DNA from: CBDCWT01 sp965223305
GTDB lineage: Bacteria > Planctomycetota > Planctomycetia > Pirellulales > Pirellulaceae
DNA length: 64,000 bases
Reading direction: 5' to 3'
NCBI GenBank assembly: GCA_965223305.1
Contig: CBDCWT010000040.1
Span: 1-64,000 of the forward strand
How positions within the stretch are numbered: the first letter of the stretch is position 1; each line of letters opens with the position of its first letter. Positions 28,381 through 37,918 of the stretch are shown here, one piece after another. Both the position numbers and the translations under genes were made by a program. The notes under the pieces were generated by a model. It saw only the letters and a program-made list of their open reading frames with translations. It was not told the origin of the DNA and ran no database searches.

Positions 28381-28650
28381 TCAACGACTTTTGGCGGTGA
28401 ATCGCGTTGCTGCCAACTGATCGATCGTTTGCTCGAAGAGTGGATCTTGCCTGATAAACTCGAGAAGACCGGGCCAATCGGATTGCTCTAGCGCCTCGTC
28501 GAAAGCACCGAGCGAAGGTTGCGCCGTGACTGGGCGACCGTCCGTGTCATTACTGCTGGGCCGTGGAGGGACGGGCAAATTGGCGATGCTAACCTCTGTG
28601 CGCAGCCCATGAGGCGTCGCGGGGTCAGGTTCTTCGAAGCTCATTTGCAT
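28381..28650 (-). CDS. Small hypothetical protein preceding the ECF sigma factor
   Basis: 89 residues from ATG 28650 (or ATG 28644). It is acidic and Pro-rich at first (FEEPDPATPHG, NLPVPPRPSS), then helical (FDEALEQSDWPGLLEFIRQD, PLFEQTIDQLAATRF). It overlaps the 3' end of the FG-GAP gene by 26 bases and ends 45 bases before the sigma factor. Its position suggests a regulator of the sigma factor or a partner of the surface protein. No family recognised. Confidence 0.5.
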   Translation of the reverse strand: MQMSFEEPDPATPHGLRTEVSIANLPVPPRPSSNDTDGRPVTAQPSLGAFDEALEQSDWPGLLEFIRQDPLFEQTIDQLAATRFTAKSR

Positions 28651-31510
28651 TGACAGTTCCGCAAGTCCTCCCGCCCGGATTCGTGGGGATCGGCGGGATC
28701 TGAGGTACTTCGATTAGCGCCGCAGCCTGAGCAACCAACGAAGCGTCGGCGGCATTCACGCGACTGTTTCCGCTGACATCTCCGACTAGCGTGGGATCCG
28801 TAAGCGGCGCTGCGGTGAAGCCATCGGACAACAGCGCGGCCACTCGCGCAAGTTGAGCGGCATCGGCGGCATTAATCCGGCCGTTTCCGGAGGTGTCTCC
28901 AAAGTAGCTCACAAAATGCACGCTGTCGTCGCCGATCGCGGATATGGAACCCGAGCTCGAATCGGTCATCGCGATCGCTTCGAAGGTGATCGCATGTTGC
29001 GTAGCGAGTGCCGCCGTGGCCGGAACAGCGGCATTGATGGTTGCCAATTGATGGCTGCTGGCCGGCAGTGAAGTGGGGCTCTGAATGGTGATCACCGCAG
29101 TGTCGGCCGCCGAAACGTCGATCGTTGCGGTGGCAACGGCGGGTAGGTCAGCACCAACCGAGACTGCACGAAGTTCGAGAGCCGTGGAATCATAGGCAAT
29201 CCGAAACTCAACACGGCGGACATCTGTTCCATCGTCAATCATGACAGGTATCCCGGTCGTTGAGTCCGCCGGCAGGTTGATCTCCTGACCCGGACCGCGC
29301 GCAAAGTCGGGGATGCTGAGAATCCGACTCCCCGCAGCTGCTGGCAGGATCGTGAAAGTCGAGATGAAATCGTCGCCTCCTGTCCCGTCACGGTTGCCGT
29401 CGAGCAGCCGCCCGCTGACATCCGCGAAACCGTCAGCTGCACTGCGTAGCCGAACCGTGTAACCGCCTGCGGGGAGTAACCCGCCGCTGGCAACAAACCG
29501 GATCGCGTCCCCGGCATCATGAACCGTGAGCGATCCGGAGACTTTGCCGCCGGTGTCGCTCGTCACGGTCAAGTCAACCGGCCCGTGCAAAATGGAGTCG
29601 ACCGCATGGAGGTTTAACGGTTGCGTATTCACCACGCTACTAAACGAGAGTTCGAATCCCGTGCTCGTTGGAGTCAGTCCGGTGACTACGAAGCTCTCGG
29701 GCTCATCGTCGTTGACAATTGTCGCGGTGGCGGTCGCTGCGTTGAGTGTTGTCGACGCTGGTTCCGGATTGGAAAGCGTGACGCTGAATTCTTCGTCCGG
29801 TTCAACGTCAGCATCGGGTCTGACCTGTATAACGATCGATCGCTCCGATTCCGAGGCGGCGAACTGAACCCGCCCGATAGGGAACGTTCCTCCGAAGTCA
29901 CTCGCGTCTGCGGGGTTCGGACCACTTCCGCTGATCTCGAAATCCACGGAAACGACCTCGTCCAAGTTTCCCTCCCGGCTCACGGTAAAGCGAAACTCAG
30001 TGGCATCGCCGCTGTTGCCCTCGGGCAGTTCGCTGTCGATGGTCGAAATGGAGAGGCTACTGCTCGTGTTGACCGTTGGATCGAGAAGAACGAGGTTCGG
30101 CGAAGGTTCACCTGCGACAGTGACGAAGGCGTCCAGATCACCGTCACCGTCCAGGTCACCAAGCCGCGCATCACTGATAAAGCCGGTCCCGATCGACCGC
30201 CCCGTGTCGGAAAAGGTCCCGCCTTCGTTTCTCCAGATCCGGATACCTTGCGAGAAGGAATTGGCGATAAATGCATCCAGGTCGCCGTCCGCATCCAGGT
30301 CGGCCAGTGAGACCCCGTACGAGCTCTGGTTACCCATCAGTTGGCCGCTATCCGTGAATACACCGCTATCGTTGAGCCACAGGCGGTTCGCTTCCATGAA
30401 TCCATTCACGACGAATGCGTCGAGGTCACCATCACCGTCAACATCGCCAAGTGAGGCTTCGAGGCTCCGGTGATCGCCAAGGCTTTGGCCGCTATCGGTG
30501 AACGTGCCACCTTCGTTCAGCCAGACGCGGTTTTCGCCCACGTTCGCGACGAATGCGTCGAGGTCGCCGTCGGCATCCAGGTCACCGAGTTGAACGATGC
30601 CGGTATCGCTGGGTGTCAGTGATTGTGCAAGCGTCATGATCCCACTTCCGTCATTCATCCACACCGTGTTAGGCTGGGCGTCGTTGTTGGCAACAAGAAC
30701 GTCCAAATCACCATCGCCATCCAAGTCGCCAAGTGTCGCCCCGACACTGTTACTGTTCCCGATGGCCTGACCGCTGTCAGTGAATCGCCCGTTGTCGTTT
30801 ACCCACACCCGGTTGCTTTGGCCGCCGTCGTTGGCCTCGAAGGCGTCCAAATCCCCATCACTGTCCAAGTCACCGAGTGTCACCATAAAGCTACGGTTGT
30901 TTCCAAGAGTCTGTCCGCTGTCAGTGAAGACAGCTCCGTCGTTGAGCCAGACCCGATTGGGCTGGCCTCCCAGGATGCCGCCGTTTGCCGCCATGGCATC
31001 CAAATCCCCATCGCCATCCAAGTCTCCGAGTGCGAGTCCAACGCTGTCCCACACGCCAAGTTGTTGGCCGCTGTCGACGAACGTCCCGCTGCCTCGATTG
31101 ACTTCTGTCCGAAACTGCCAGACGAACGGGTTCGCAGGTGAGCCGCCGGTGGCAAGAACTGCCGAAGTGACTGACGCCTGCACAAGCTCGCCCGGCATGA
31201 AGTTGGTATGGGGATCGATGGTCACCGCGGGACCGGAAGTGCTGACCGTCGCTTGCGATTCCAGCAAACGCCCACGTGCCGAGTGCACCGAGATCGACTG
31301 AGTGCTCGCGGTCGCGGCGTCGACTGTGTCATCGAAAGTGCTGACCAGGTCGGTGTCCTGTGACGAGACGTGTGTGTTTGGCGGAGGGCTAACGCTCGTG
31401 ACCGACGTCAACGCGAGTCGGAGAGTCAGCTGTTCAAACAGGAGTGTACGTTGCCAGACACGGCGTGCTGCCAACGGCAGTCGATGAATCGGTCTATCCA
31501 GTTGTGACAT
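28625..31510 (-). CDS. FG-GAP / Calx-beta / cohesin-dockerin-type exported protein
   Basis: 961 residues from ATG 31510 (AGGAGACAACC upstream; a longer frame to 31567 is less likely). The N-terminus carries a degenerate LEPR-XLL motif (LLFEQLTLRLALT). Seven FG-GAP/VCBS repeats follow (LGDLDGDGDLDAMAANGG, LGDLDSDGDLDAF and so on; residues about 150-500), then a Calx-beta domain (EGNSGDATEFRFTVSREGNL, VEPDEEFSVTLSNPEP), an Ig-like domain, a cohesin-like domain (VEFRIAYDSTALELRAVSVG) and two dockerin-type calcium repeats (GDTSGNGRINAADAAQLAR; GDVSGNSRVNAADASLVAQ). It is probably cell-surface or secreted and calcium-binding. It lies between a kinase and the sigma factor on one strand. Confidence 0.85.
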   Translation of the reverse strand: MSQLDRPIHRLPLAARRVWQRTLLFEQLTLRLALTSVTSVSPPPNTHVSSQDTDLVSTFDDTVDAATASTQSISVHSARGRLLESQATVSTSGPAVTIDPHTNFMPGELVQASVTSAVLATGGSPANPFVWQFRTEVNRGSGTFVDSGQQLGVWDSVGLALGDLDGDGDLDAMAANGGILGGQPNRVWLNDGAVFTDSGQTLGNNRSFMVTLGDLDSDGDLDAFEANDGGQSNRVWVNDNGRFTDSGQAIGNSNSVGATLGDLDGDGDLDVLVANNDAQPNTVWMNDGSGIMTLAQSLTPSDTGIVQLGDLDADGDLDAFVANVGENRVWLNEGGTFTDSGQSLGDHRSLEASLGDVDGDGDLDAFVVNGFMEANRLWLNDSGVFTDSGQLMGNQSSYGVSLADLDADGDLDAFIANSFSQGIRIWRNEGGTFSDTGRSIGTGFISDARLGDLDGDGDLDAFVTVAGEPSPNLVLLDPTVNTSSSLSISTIDSELPEGNSGDATEFRFTVSREGNLDEVVSVDFEISGSGPNPADASDFGGTFPIGRVQFAASESERSIVIQVRPDADVEPDEEFSVTLSNPEPASTTLNAATATATIVNDDEPESFVVTGLTPTSTGFELSFSSVVNTQPLNLHAVDSILHGPVDLTVTSDTGGKVSGSLTVHDAGDAIRFVASGGLLPAGGYTVRLRSAADGFADVSGRLLDGNRDGTGGDDFISTFTILPAAAGSRILSIPDFARGPGQEINLPADSTTGIPVMIDDGTDVRRVEFRIAYDSTALELRAVSVGADLPAVATATIDVSAADTAVITIQSPTSLPASSHQLATINAAVPATAALATQHAITFEAIAMTDSSSGSISAIGDDSVHFVSYFGDTSGNGRINAADAAQLARVAALLSDGFTAAPLTDPTLVGDVSGNSRVNAADASLVAQAAALIEVPQIPPIPTNPGGRTCGTVNANELRRT

Positions 31511-31649
31511 GGTTGTCTCCTGGTGCGGTTGCCTTAGGTGCGGGATGCTCACAGGAATGCCGATCACTCCCGTTCATAGGGTTGATGGCCTGCTTGGTTT
31601 GGGGTTGGGTTGTCGGCGATTTTCTCAGCGCAACCTCATTCAGCAGGAG

Positions 31650-34331
31650 CTATTTCAACGGTCCGGGCCAATCGGGGCGTTGGTTCATTTCTGCCAGGAA
31701 TCCATTGGCCCAGTTGTGAATGAAGTAATTTGGACCCCAGTACGATCGCATCGCAAGAATCGCCTCAAAGTGACGGCGTGCTTTCGCACGTCCCTCGGTA
31801 TCTCGCACACTAAGCGCCTTCATTGCGGCCCAATAATGCGCCCAGGGGTCGTCTTTGATACGGTTGAGGAACTCGGGTTCGGAGAGCCGACCGCCGATAT
31901 AAGCCACCTTCGGCTCCTCGCCAGGTGGGCATCCTGGAGCGCGAGCAACTTCCTCTAAACCGTCGGTATCTCTAAGCAGCAATGGAACGAGGATCGCCCA
32001 CGCGTAGTCGCGCGGCTGAAGGGAATGTCGGTTCTCCTCCCACCATTTCTTGGCTTCGTCTTGTCTGTCGTCCGAAAGGGCAAGCAGTGTGGCCTTCTGA
32101 AACTCCGAATACCGCTGTTCGGCACCGGGGATGACACGCAGTACTTCGAGACAACGGGCGAGCCCGTACTTTCGCATGACGAACGCCGCGTAATAGTTTC
32201 TCCACAGATTTCCGCGGTCTGTTGCCACAGCACGGCGCCATGCGGATTCGGCGCGATCAAGGTCATTTCTAATAAACTCATAGTGAATAGCAGCCAATGC
32301 GTTGTCTACTGGGCGTCGTGAGGCGACACTTTCGGCGGCACATTGGTCGGCAACCGTCAACTGCGACTCTCGGTTGGGAAGTTCCTGACCGAAGTACTCT
32401 GAGATGGCGACACTGCAGCCAATGAGTTGCATCTTCATTCTCCGGCAAACACGGTGGTCAGAGCCAAGCAGCATTTCGGCTTTGCCGATTTCCAAAAGTG
32501 CTTCCTGAGTTGCCTGCAAATCACGCGTCACGAACGCCGAGTATCCGTTTGCACCCGCTAGAAAAAGTCGCGTAAGCGGCGACTTGTGCAATTTCAGACT
32601 TGCCTCAAACAGAGGAACAGCATTCCTTGGATCATCATTCAAATGGAGCTGACCCAGGAAGAGATAGTCCTCTGCCGTTGTAGGTGTCAATTCGGAGGCA
32701 CGCCTACGGTGGCGAATGTATAAGTCCCAGCTTCCGATCCCGACGTAAGCCGATGCCAGGTTGCAATGGACAGGAACGCTCTTTTCGTCCAAGTCAAGCG
32801 CACGATGTAAGTGAATCAGAGCCGCGTCCAAATCACCAAGGGCTTCATCAAGTATGCCTTTGACTAACTGCGCCTGGACTTCGCCCGTCCCCGTTGTCGC
32901 CGCTGCTTGCACAAGCTGCTCCGTTCTTTCCTTCTCGGCATTCATAGCTGCCGCAACGGCTTCGTGCAGTAGCATCTGACTTAGCTGTGAGTTCCTCTCG
33001 CGGAGAGTTGTATTCAACCGGGCAAGCTCCTCGCGGGATTTCTCCGACTGGATGTAGCCGGTCGCAATGCCAGCCATGCCAGCAATCAATGAGATGACGA
33101 TCGCTAGAGTGCCGGCGACCGCAGTCTTGTTCCGCGTAACAAACTTGCGGAATCGGTAACTGGTGGACGGCGGACCCGCCGCCACCGGCTCGTCTTGTAA
33201 GTACCGTTCAATATCGAGTGCCAAACCATTCGCGGTCTCATACCGCCTAGACCGGTCCTTCTCCAGAGCCTTCATCACGATCCAGTCCAGCTCGCCACGG
33301 ACAAACGACTTCAGTTTCTGAGGATCGGTTTGGCGATTGGCAGCGACCGTGGGTAGCGTTTCGACAGAGCTGAGGCGGATACTCGGACGGGGAGGTTCCT
33401 CCTCGCGGATAATCCGCAGCATCTCATCGAGCGCCGCTGACTGCAGTCGGCGGCGTTCGAATGGCGTCACGCCCGTCAGCAGCTCATACAGCAACACACC
33501 CAACGAGTACACGTCGCTGCGAGTGTCAATATCCAGCTGGTTGATCTCCGCCTGTTCCGGGCTCATGTATTCCAGCGTGCCCACGATTTGGCCGAACTGA
33601 GTGAACATGGTCTTCTCAGTTAGCTTCTGACTGGTTGCCTTGGCGACACCAAAGTCGATCACCTTGGGCACGGGAACACCGTCGTAGAGTGCAACTAGCA
33701 CATTGCTGGGCTTCAAGTCTCGGTGAATGATTCCCTTCTGGTGCGCGTGCTGCACCGCCTGGCAAATTGGGACAAAAAGCTCGAGCCGTTCCCGGGGATT
33801 TAATTGCTTGTCGTCACAGTACTTTGTAATTGGCACACCCCGCACAAGCTCCATCACAAAGTACGGCCGGCCCGACTCGGTGGTGTTCGCGTCGAGTACC
33901 TTGGCAATGTTAGGGTGGTCCATCAAAGCAAGTGCTTGCCGTTCGGCTTCAAACCGGGCAATCACCTCGCGCGAGTCCATGCCGGGGCGGATGACTTTCA
34001 AGGCAACGCGTCGTTCCACAGGCCGGCTTTGCTCGGCCATGTAGACGACACCCATGCCTCCTTTGCCGAGTTCCTGGAGCAGCTTGTAGGGGCCAATCTG
34101 AGTGCCGGGACGTTCGACGGACACGGCATCGGTGGTCTCGCTGACAACGGAAGCTCCGGCTCCGCGGATGCTGCCCAATTCAAGGTGTGCTTGTAGCAGC
34201 CTTTCGACTTCGCGTCGGAGATCCGCATCCTTGCCGCAGGCCTCATCTAAGAATGCGGGCCATGCGTCCTGCTCATACGACTCGATGGCGCGCATGAAGA
34301 TCGATTTCGCTTCCGGGCCGTTCTCGGGCAT
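31650..34331 (-). CDS. Transmembrane Ser/Thr protein kinase with C-terminal TPR-like domain
   Basis: 893 residues from ATG 34331 (AGGAAATTC upstream). It is a paralogue of the kinase at 24844-27609 with the same leader (FLDEACGKDADLRREVERLL), kinase motifs (GKGGMGVVY, ALKVIRPG, HRDLKPSNVL, DFGVAKAT, GTLEYMSPEQA), a membrane segment (AGTLAIVISLIAGMAGIATG, about 400-420) and a helical-repeat tail with TPR-like units (LHRALDLDEKSVPVHCNLAS). The tail diverges much more than the kinase part, suggesting different partners. It is first in the run of five minus-strand genes ending with the other kinase. Confidence 0.9.
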   Translation of the reverse strand: MPENGPEAKSIFMRAIESYEQDAWPAFLDEACGKDADLRREVERLLQAHLELGSIRGAGASVVSETTDAVSVERPGTQIGPYKLLQELGKGGMGVVYMAEQSRPVERRVALKVIRPGMDSREVIARFEAERQALALMDHPNIAKVLDANTTESGRPYFVMELVRGVPITKYCDDKQLNPRERLELFVPICQAVQHAHQKGIIHRDLKPSNVLVALYDGVPVPKVIDFGVAKATSQKLTEKTMFTQFGQIVGTLEYMSPEQAEINQLDIDTRSDVYSLGVLLYELLTGVTPFERRRLQSAALDEMLRIIREEEPPRPSIRLSSVETLPTVAANRQTDPQKLKSFVRGELDWIVMKALEKDRSRRYETANGLALDIERYLQDEPVAAGPPSTSYRFRKFVTRNKTAVAGTLAIVISLIAGMAGIATGYIQSEKSREELARLNTTLRERNSQLSQMLLHEAVAAAMNAEKERTEQLVQAAATTGTGEVQAQLVKGILDEALGDLDAALIHLHRALDLDEKSVPVHCNLASAYVGIGSWDLYIRHRRRASELTPTTAEDYLFLGQLHLNDDPRNAVPLFEASLKLHKSPLTRLFLAGANGYSAFVTRDLQATQEALLEIGKAEMLLGSDHRVCRRMKMQLIGCSVAISEYFGQELPNRESQLTVADQCAAESVASRRPVDNALAAIHYEFIRNDLDRAESAWRRAVATDRGNLWRNYYAAFVMRKYGLARCLEVLRVIPGAEQRYSEFQKATLLALSDDRQDEAKKWWEENRHSLQPRDYAWAILVPLLLRDTDGLEEVARAPGCPPGEEPKVAYIGGRLSEPEFLNRIKDDPWAHYWAAMKALSVRDTEGRAKARRHFEAILAMRSYWGPNYFIHNWANGFLAEMNQRPDWPGPLK

Positions 34332-34897
34332 TGGTGAATTTCCTGGTGATCTTTGCTCCTAGAAGTCAATGCGATATTCTCCGCGTTTTTTCTCACGCTG
34401 ACAAAGAAAACAGCAACTCGAGTCTCAACCATTTCCGTCACTGGAGCAGAAAGCTCTAAGTGGCAACGAGATACGGTGTGTTGAGTGTGATCCAGACCTG
34501 CGCCGGGCGAGCGACCGTCCTGCGGGATGCATGCACCTCAATTTGGCACGAGTTTGCAGGCATCGCGTGGCCAGGCGACGCAAACCTCACCCCATTCAGC
34601 GTTTCGATGGGAACCGATCCTGCCGCTGGGCGCCCTTTTGGGCGGACACTTGGGTTCGAACTGTAGTCGATCTTGCACTTTGGGCCATTGCTCTTGATCG
34701 AGGGGAAGAGGGAACACACTTAGCTACGGCCATGGTCCGGTCTCCGTATTCTTCAGAAGCCTAGGTATCTCTATCGGGAGGCGGAGCGGGCGATATTTCG
34801 CCAGTCGGGGGCCGCCCGGCATTTCTCGCTGGCAAGCAGCCTGCCATTAGGTGAGAATTCATAGGCTCAACTCCCTTTTCCCGCGCCGCAGGGCACG
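34332..34897. other. Divergent intergenic region between two kinases
   Basis: 566 bases between oppositely oriented kinase genes must hold both promoters. Short frames here are not convincing, and I see no hairpin or repeat worth naming. Confidence 0.4.
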
Positions 34898-37800
34898 ATG
34901 CACGTCCGTTGTCCCCATTGCCACAATCTGGTCGAACTCCTTGACGATTCGTCATTCAAGGACATCGTTTGTACAACATGCGGTAGCGCGTTCAGCCTCG
35001 TTGGCGACACAGACCCTACCGAAACCGCTCGAATGGTCGCTACAACCATAGGCCAGTTTCAGCTCGTCGAGCAACTGGGTGTGGGTGCATTCGGCACTGT
35101 CTGGAAGGCCAAGGACACCCAGCTGGACCGGATGGTCGCGATCAAGAGCCCGCGTAAGGGACAGCTAACCGACAAAGAGGCAGAGAAGTTTCTCCGCGAG
35201 GCTCGGGCTGCGGCCCAACTCCGCCACCCAAATATCGTCAGCGTGCACGAAGTTGGTAAGGATGACGACTCTGTTTACATCGTAAGCGACTATGTCGAGG
35301 GTGCCGACCTGAAAGAGTGGATGCGTGGCCAGCCGCTGCCGGCAAAAGAGGCCGCCGCGCTGTGCGCGAAGATAGCTGAGGCCTTAAACCACGCGCACGA
35401 ACAAGGTGTCATCCATCGCGACCTCAAGCCTGGCAACATCATGATGGACCTAGATGGTCAGCCCCACATCATGGATTTCGGGCTCGCCAAACGCGAGTCG
35501 GGCGAGATGACGATGACCATGGACGGCGCGATCCTCGGTACACCTGCCTACATGTCACCGGAGCAAGCAAAGGGCAAGGGGCACGAAGCTGACCGTCGGT
35601 CCGATGTGTACTCGCTCGGCACGATGCTGTTCGAGATGCTGACGGGCGAGCTGCCATTTCGCGGTGAAAAACGGGTGCTTATCGTGAGCATTCTGACTGA
35701 GGAGCCGCCTAGGCTGCGCAGATTGAATCCACGCGTGCCGAAGGATCTAGAGACAATCTGCTTGAAGTGTCTGGAAAAGGACTCAGACCAGCGCTATGAC
35801 TCGGCGAAGTCACTAGCTGACGATTTACAACGATACTTGAATCGAGAGCCGATCTCTGCGCGGCCAGCCACCACTTCGGAGTTGGTTTGGCGATGGATAC
35901 GTCGTTACCCAATGCATGCCGGTGTGATCGTCGCGACCAGCATTGCGCTAATTGCCTTGATCGGTTTGCTAATCGATTTCACGTATCGACAGCGACTTGA
36001 GCAGGCCAACTACCACCTTGATGAGACGCTTTATTTTCGACATGTGTCGCAGGCACTCTCGGCCTGGTACGAAGGCGATGTCAATCGAACGGAGCGGCTC
36101 CTGGAGCTCTGTTCGCCGGAATTGCGCCATTGGGAATGGCATTACACGAACCAGCTATTCGAGACGGGCGTCACCACGCTGACAGCTCACCGTGGATGGG
36201 TGGTTTCTTTGGCCGTCAGCCCTGATGGTGGCACGATGGTCACTGGCAGCATGGACCAGTCCGCAAGAGTCTGGGACCTCGAAAATGGGCGTAACTTATT
36301 CACGCTCCGCGGCCATCACGGATATGTGATTCGAACGGCCTTCAACAGTGACGGTGAAGTTATTTTGAGCGCCAGTTCGGGCGACAACACCATCGTCGTT
36401 TGGGATGCAGCGACGGGTAGGAAACTCAAGGAATACAGTTACGACGGAGCCTTTGCTTTCGGCCCCCACGGCAAGACCATCCTGACAACGGGTGACGACA
36501 ATGAACTCGTGTTGTGGGACGCTAAAACCGGAGACAGGCTGACGGTGTTCACCGGCCACACGGCCCTGATCACCTGTGTCGAGTTCAGCAGGGATGGCAC
36601 ACAGATCGCCAGCGGGAGTCAAACTGGCATCGTCATCCTCTGGGATGCAAACACCGGGAGCCAGCACCACACCGTTCGTGGTCACACGGGGCCGATCGGA
36701 CACCTGCGATTTTGCCCAACAGGAAACCGCCTGCTCGTCACACCTGCTTTTGTCTACCAGTCAAGTGCCGGAGACGAGGACGATAGAATCATTTACGTTT
36801 GGGACACCCGGACAGGCGAAGTTGCCTGCACAATCGATTGTCCGGCGCCCCAGTCTCGACTTGGACTAGCATTCAGCCCGTCTGAGGAGATGGTCGCCAT
36901 CGCCGAAGACCGTCTGGTGAGGATCTTTAGTAGCGAATCTGGCCAGCAACTGCGCATGCTCCGCGGCCATCGCGGCTACGTTACAACTATCGAGTTCAAC
37001 AGGGATGGGAGCCGGCTTGCAACCGGCGCCAACGATCACTTAGTGAAAGTGTGGGATACCGACAGCGGTGCAGAGCTTGCCACTTTGAAGGGGCATACCG
37101 GGCAAGTCCATCGATCGGTGTTTGTCGGCGACTCGCGAATCATCAGCTCGAGCCGCGACAAGTCGGTACGAGTGTGGGAGGTCACCGCTGATCGAGAGTG
37201 CCGAACACTGACGGAGCATGAGGGCTCGGTTATGAGTGTCGCCTTCGATTCTCAAGGCCAGAGGATGGCAAGTGGAAGCCTCGACAGAACCGTGAAGGTA
37301 TGGAGTGTGGACTCCGGAGCGTTACTCCGGGATCTTTCTGGCCACACGAATGGCATCACAAGTGTAGCGTTCAGTGCGGACAACTCCAAGCTCGTGAGCG
37401 GCAGCCTGGATGCAACCGCAATCGTTTGGAATCCCGCCACAGGCGCCCAACTGCGGAATTTGAAGGGACACACTGGGAAAGTCAACTCCGTTGCCTTTAG
37501 TCCCGATAGCTCTCTCATCGCGACGGGTAGTAGTGACAAGACGGTCAGAGTCTGGAGTAGTGAGACCGGTACCGAGTTAGGCATATTTCAGGGCCACAGC
37601 GAGTCAGTCACATGTGTTGCATTCAGCAACGATGGCAGCCGGATTGTCAGTGGTCAGATCATGCGCACCGCCAGCACCCCAGCGGTTGCAAAGATCTGGT
37701 CCGTCGATGAGAAGAGTGAGATAGTCACATTACGCGGGCACAGTCACAACGTACAAGACGTGGCGTTTCTGTCAGACGAGACAAATGTGGCGACAGGCAG

Positions 37801-37918
37801 CCTTGATCATTCTGTCAGAGTCTGGGACGCACAGACCGGCAAGCAGAACTTGCGAGTAATCGACCACGGCCATAGGCCGTGGCTTTGGCCTGCCCCGCCA
37901 AGCGGGGCGTTTACGTAA
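34898..37918 (+). CDS. Ser/Thr protein kinase with zinc-ribbon leader and WD40 propellers, 3' end altered by IS200 insertion
   Basis: 1006 residues. A CPHC...CTTC zinc-ribbon (residues 5-28) is followed by a kinase domain at about 50-310 (LGVGAFGTVW, VAIKSPRKG, HRDLKPGNIM, DFGLAKRES, GTPAYMSPEQA), one membrane segment (VIVATSIALIALIGLLIDFT, about 342-362) and about a dozen WD40 repeats (LTAHRGWVVSLAVSPDG to VWDAQTGKQNLRVI). The last 18 residues (DHGHRPWLWPAPPSGAFT) are encoded by the end of an IS200/IS605 element: the hairpin CCACGGCC-ATA-GGCCGTGG begins at 37864. The native C-terminus is therefore lost. The kinase itself looks functional. Confidence 0.9.
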   Translation: MHVRCPHCHNLVELLDDSSFKDIVCTTCGSAFSLVGDTDPTETARMVATTIGQFQLVEQLGVGAFGTVWKAKDTQLDRMVAIKSPRKGQLTDKEAEKFLREARAAAQLRHPNIVSVHEVGKDDDSVYIVSDYVEGADLKEWMRGQPLPAKEAAALCAKIAEALNHAHEQGVIHRDLKPGNIMMDLDGQPHIMDFGLAKRESGEMTMTMDGAILGTPAYMSPEQAKGKGHEADRRSDVYSLGTMLFEMLTGELPFRGEKRVLIVSILTEEPPRLRRLNPRVPKDLETICLKCLEKDSDQRYDSAKSLADDLQRYLNREPISARPATTSELVWRWIRRYPMHAGVIVATSIALIALIGLLIDFTYRQRLEQANYHLDETLYFRHVSQALSAWYEGDVNRTERLLELCSPELRHWEWHYTNQLFETGVTTLTAHRGWVVSLAVSPDGGTMVTGSMDQSARVWDLENGRNLFTLRGHHGYVIRTAFNSDGEVILSASSGDNTIVVWDAATGRKLKEYSYDGAFAFGPHGKTILTTGDDNELVLWDAKTGDRLTVFTGHTALITCVEFSRDGTQIASGSQTGIVILWDANTGSQHHTVRGHTGPIGHLRFCPTGNRLLVTPAFVYQSSAGDEDDRIIYVWDTRTGEVACTIDCPAPQSRLGLAFSPSEEMVAIAEDRLVRIFSSESGQQLRMLRGHRGYVTTIEFNRDGSRLATGANDHLVKVWDTDSGAELATLKGHTGQVHRSVFVGDSRIISSSRDKSVRVWEVTADRECRTLTEHEGSVMSVAFDSQGQRMASGSLDRTVKVWSVDSGALLRDLSGHTNGITSVAFSADNSKLVSGSLDATAIVWNPATGAQLRNLKGHTGKVNSVAFSPDSSLIATGSSDKTVRVWSSETGTELGIFQGHSESVTCVAFSNDGSRIVSGQIMRTASTPAVAKIWSVDEKSEIVTLRGHSHNVQDVAFLSDETNVATGSLDHSVRVWDAQTGKQNLRVIDHGHRPWLWPAPPSGAFT

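Noticed and set aside
29640..29670. GAGTTCGAATCCCGTGCTCG looks like a tRNA T-arm
   Set aside because: It lies inside the FG-GAP gene in a well-supported coding frame, and no acceptor, D or anticodon arms can be built around it.
29621..30310. Plus-strand frame of 229 codons
   Set aside because: Antisense shadow of the FG-GAP repeats; composition mirrors the repeated coding strand.
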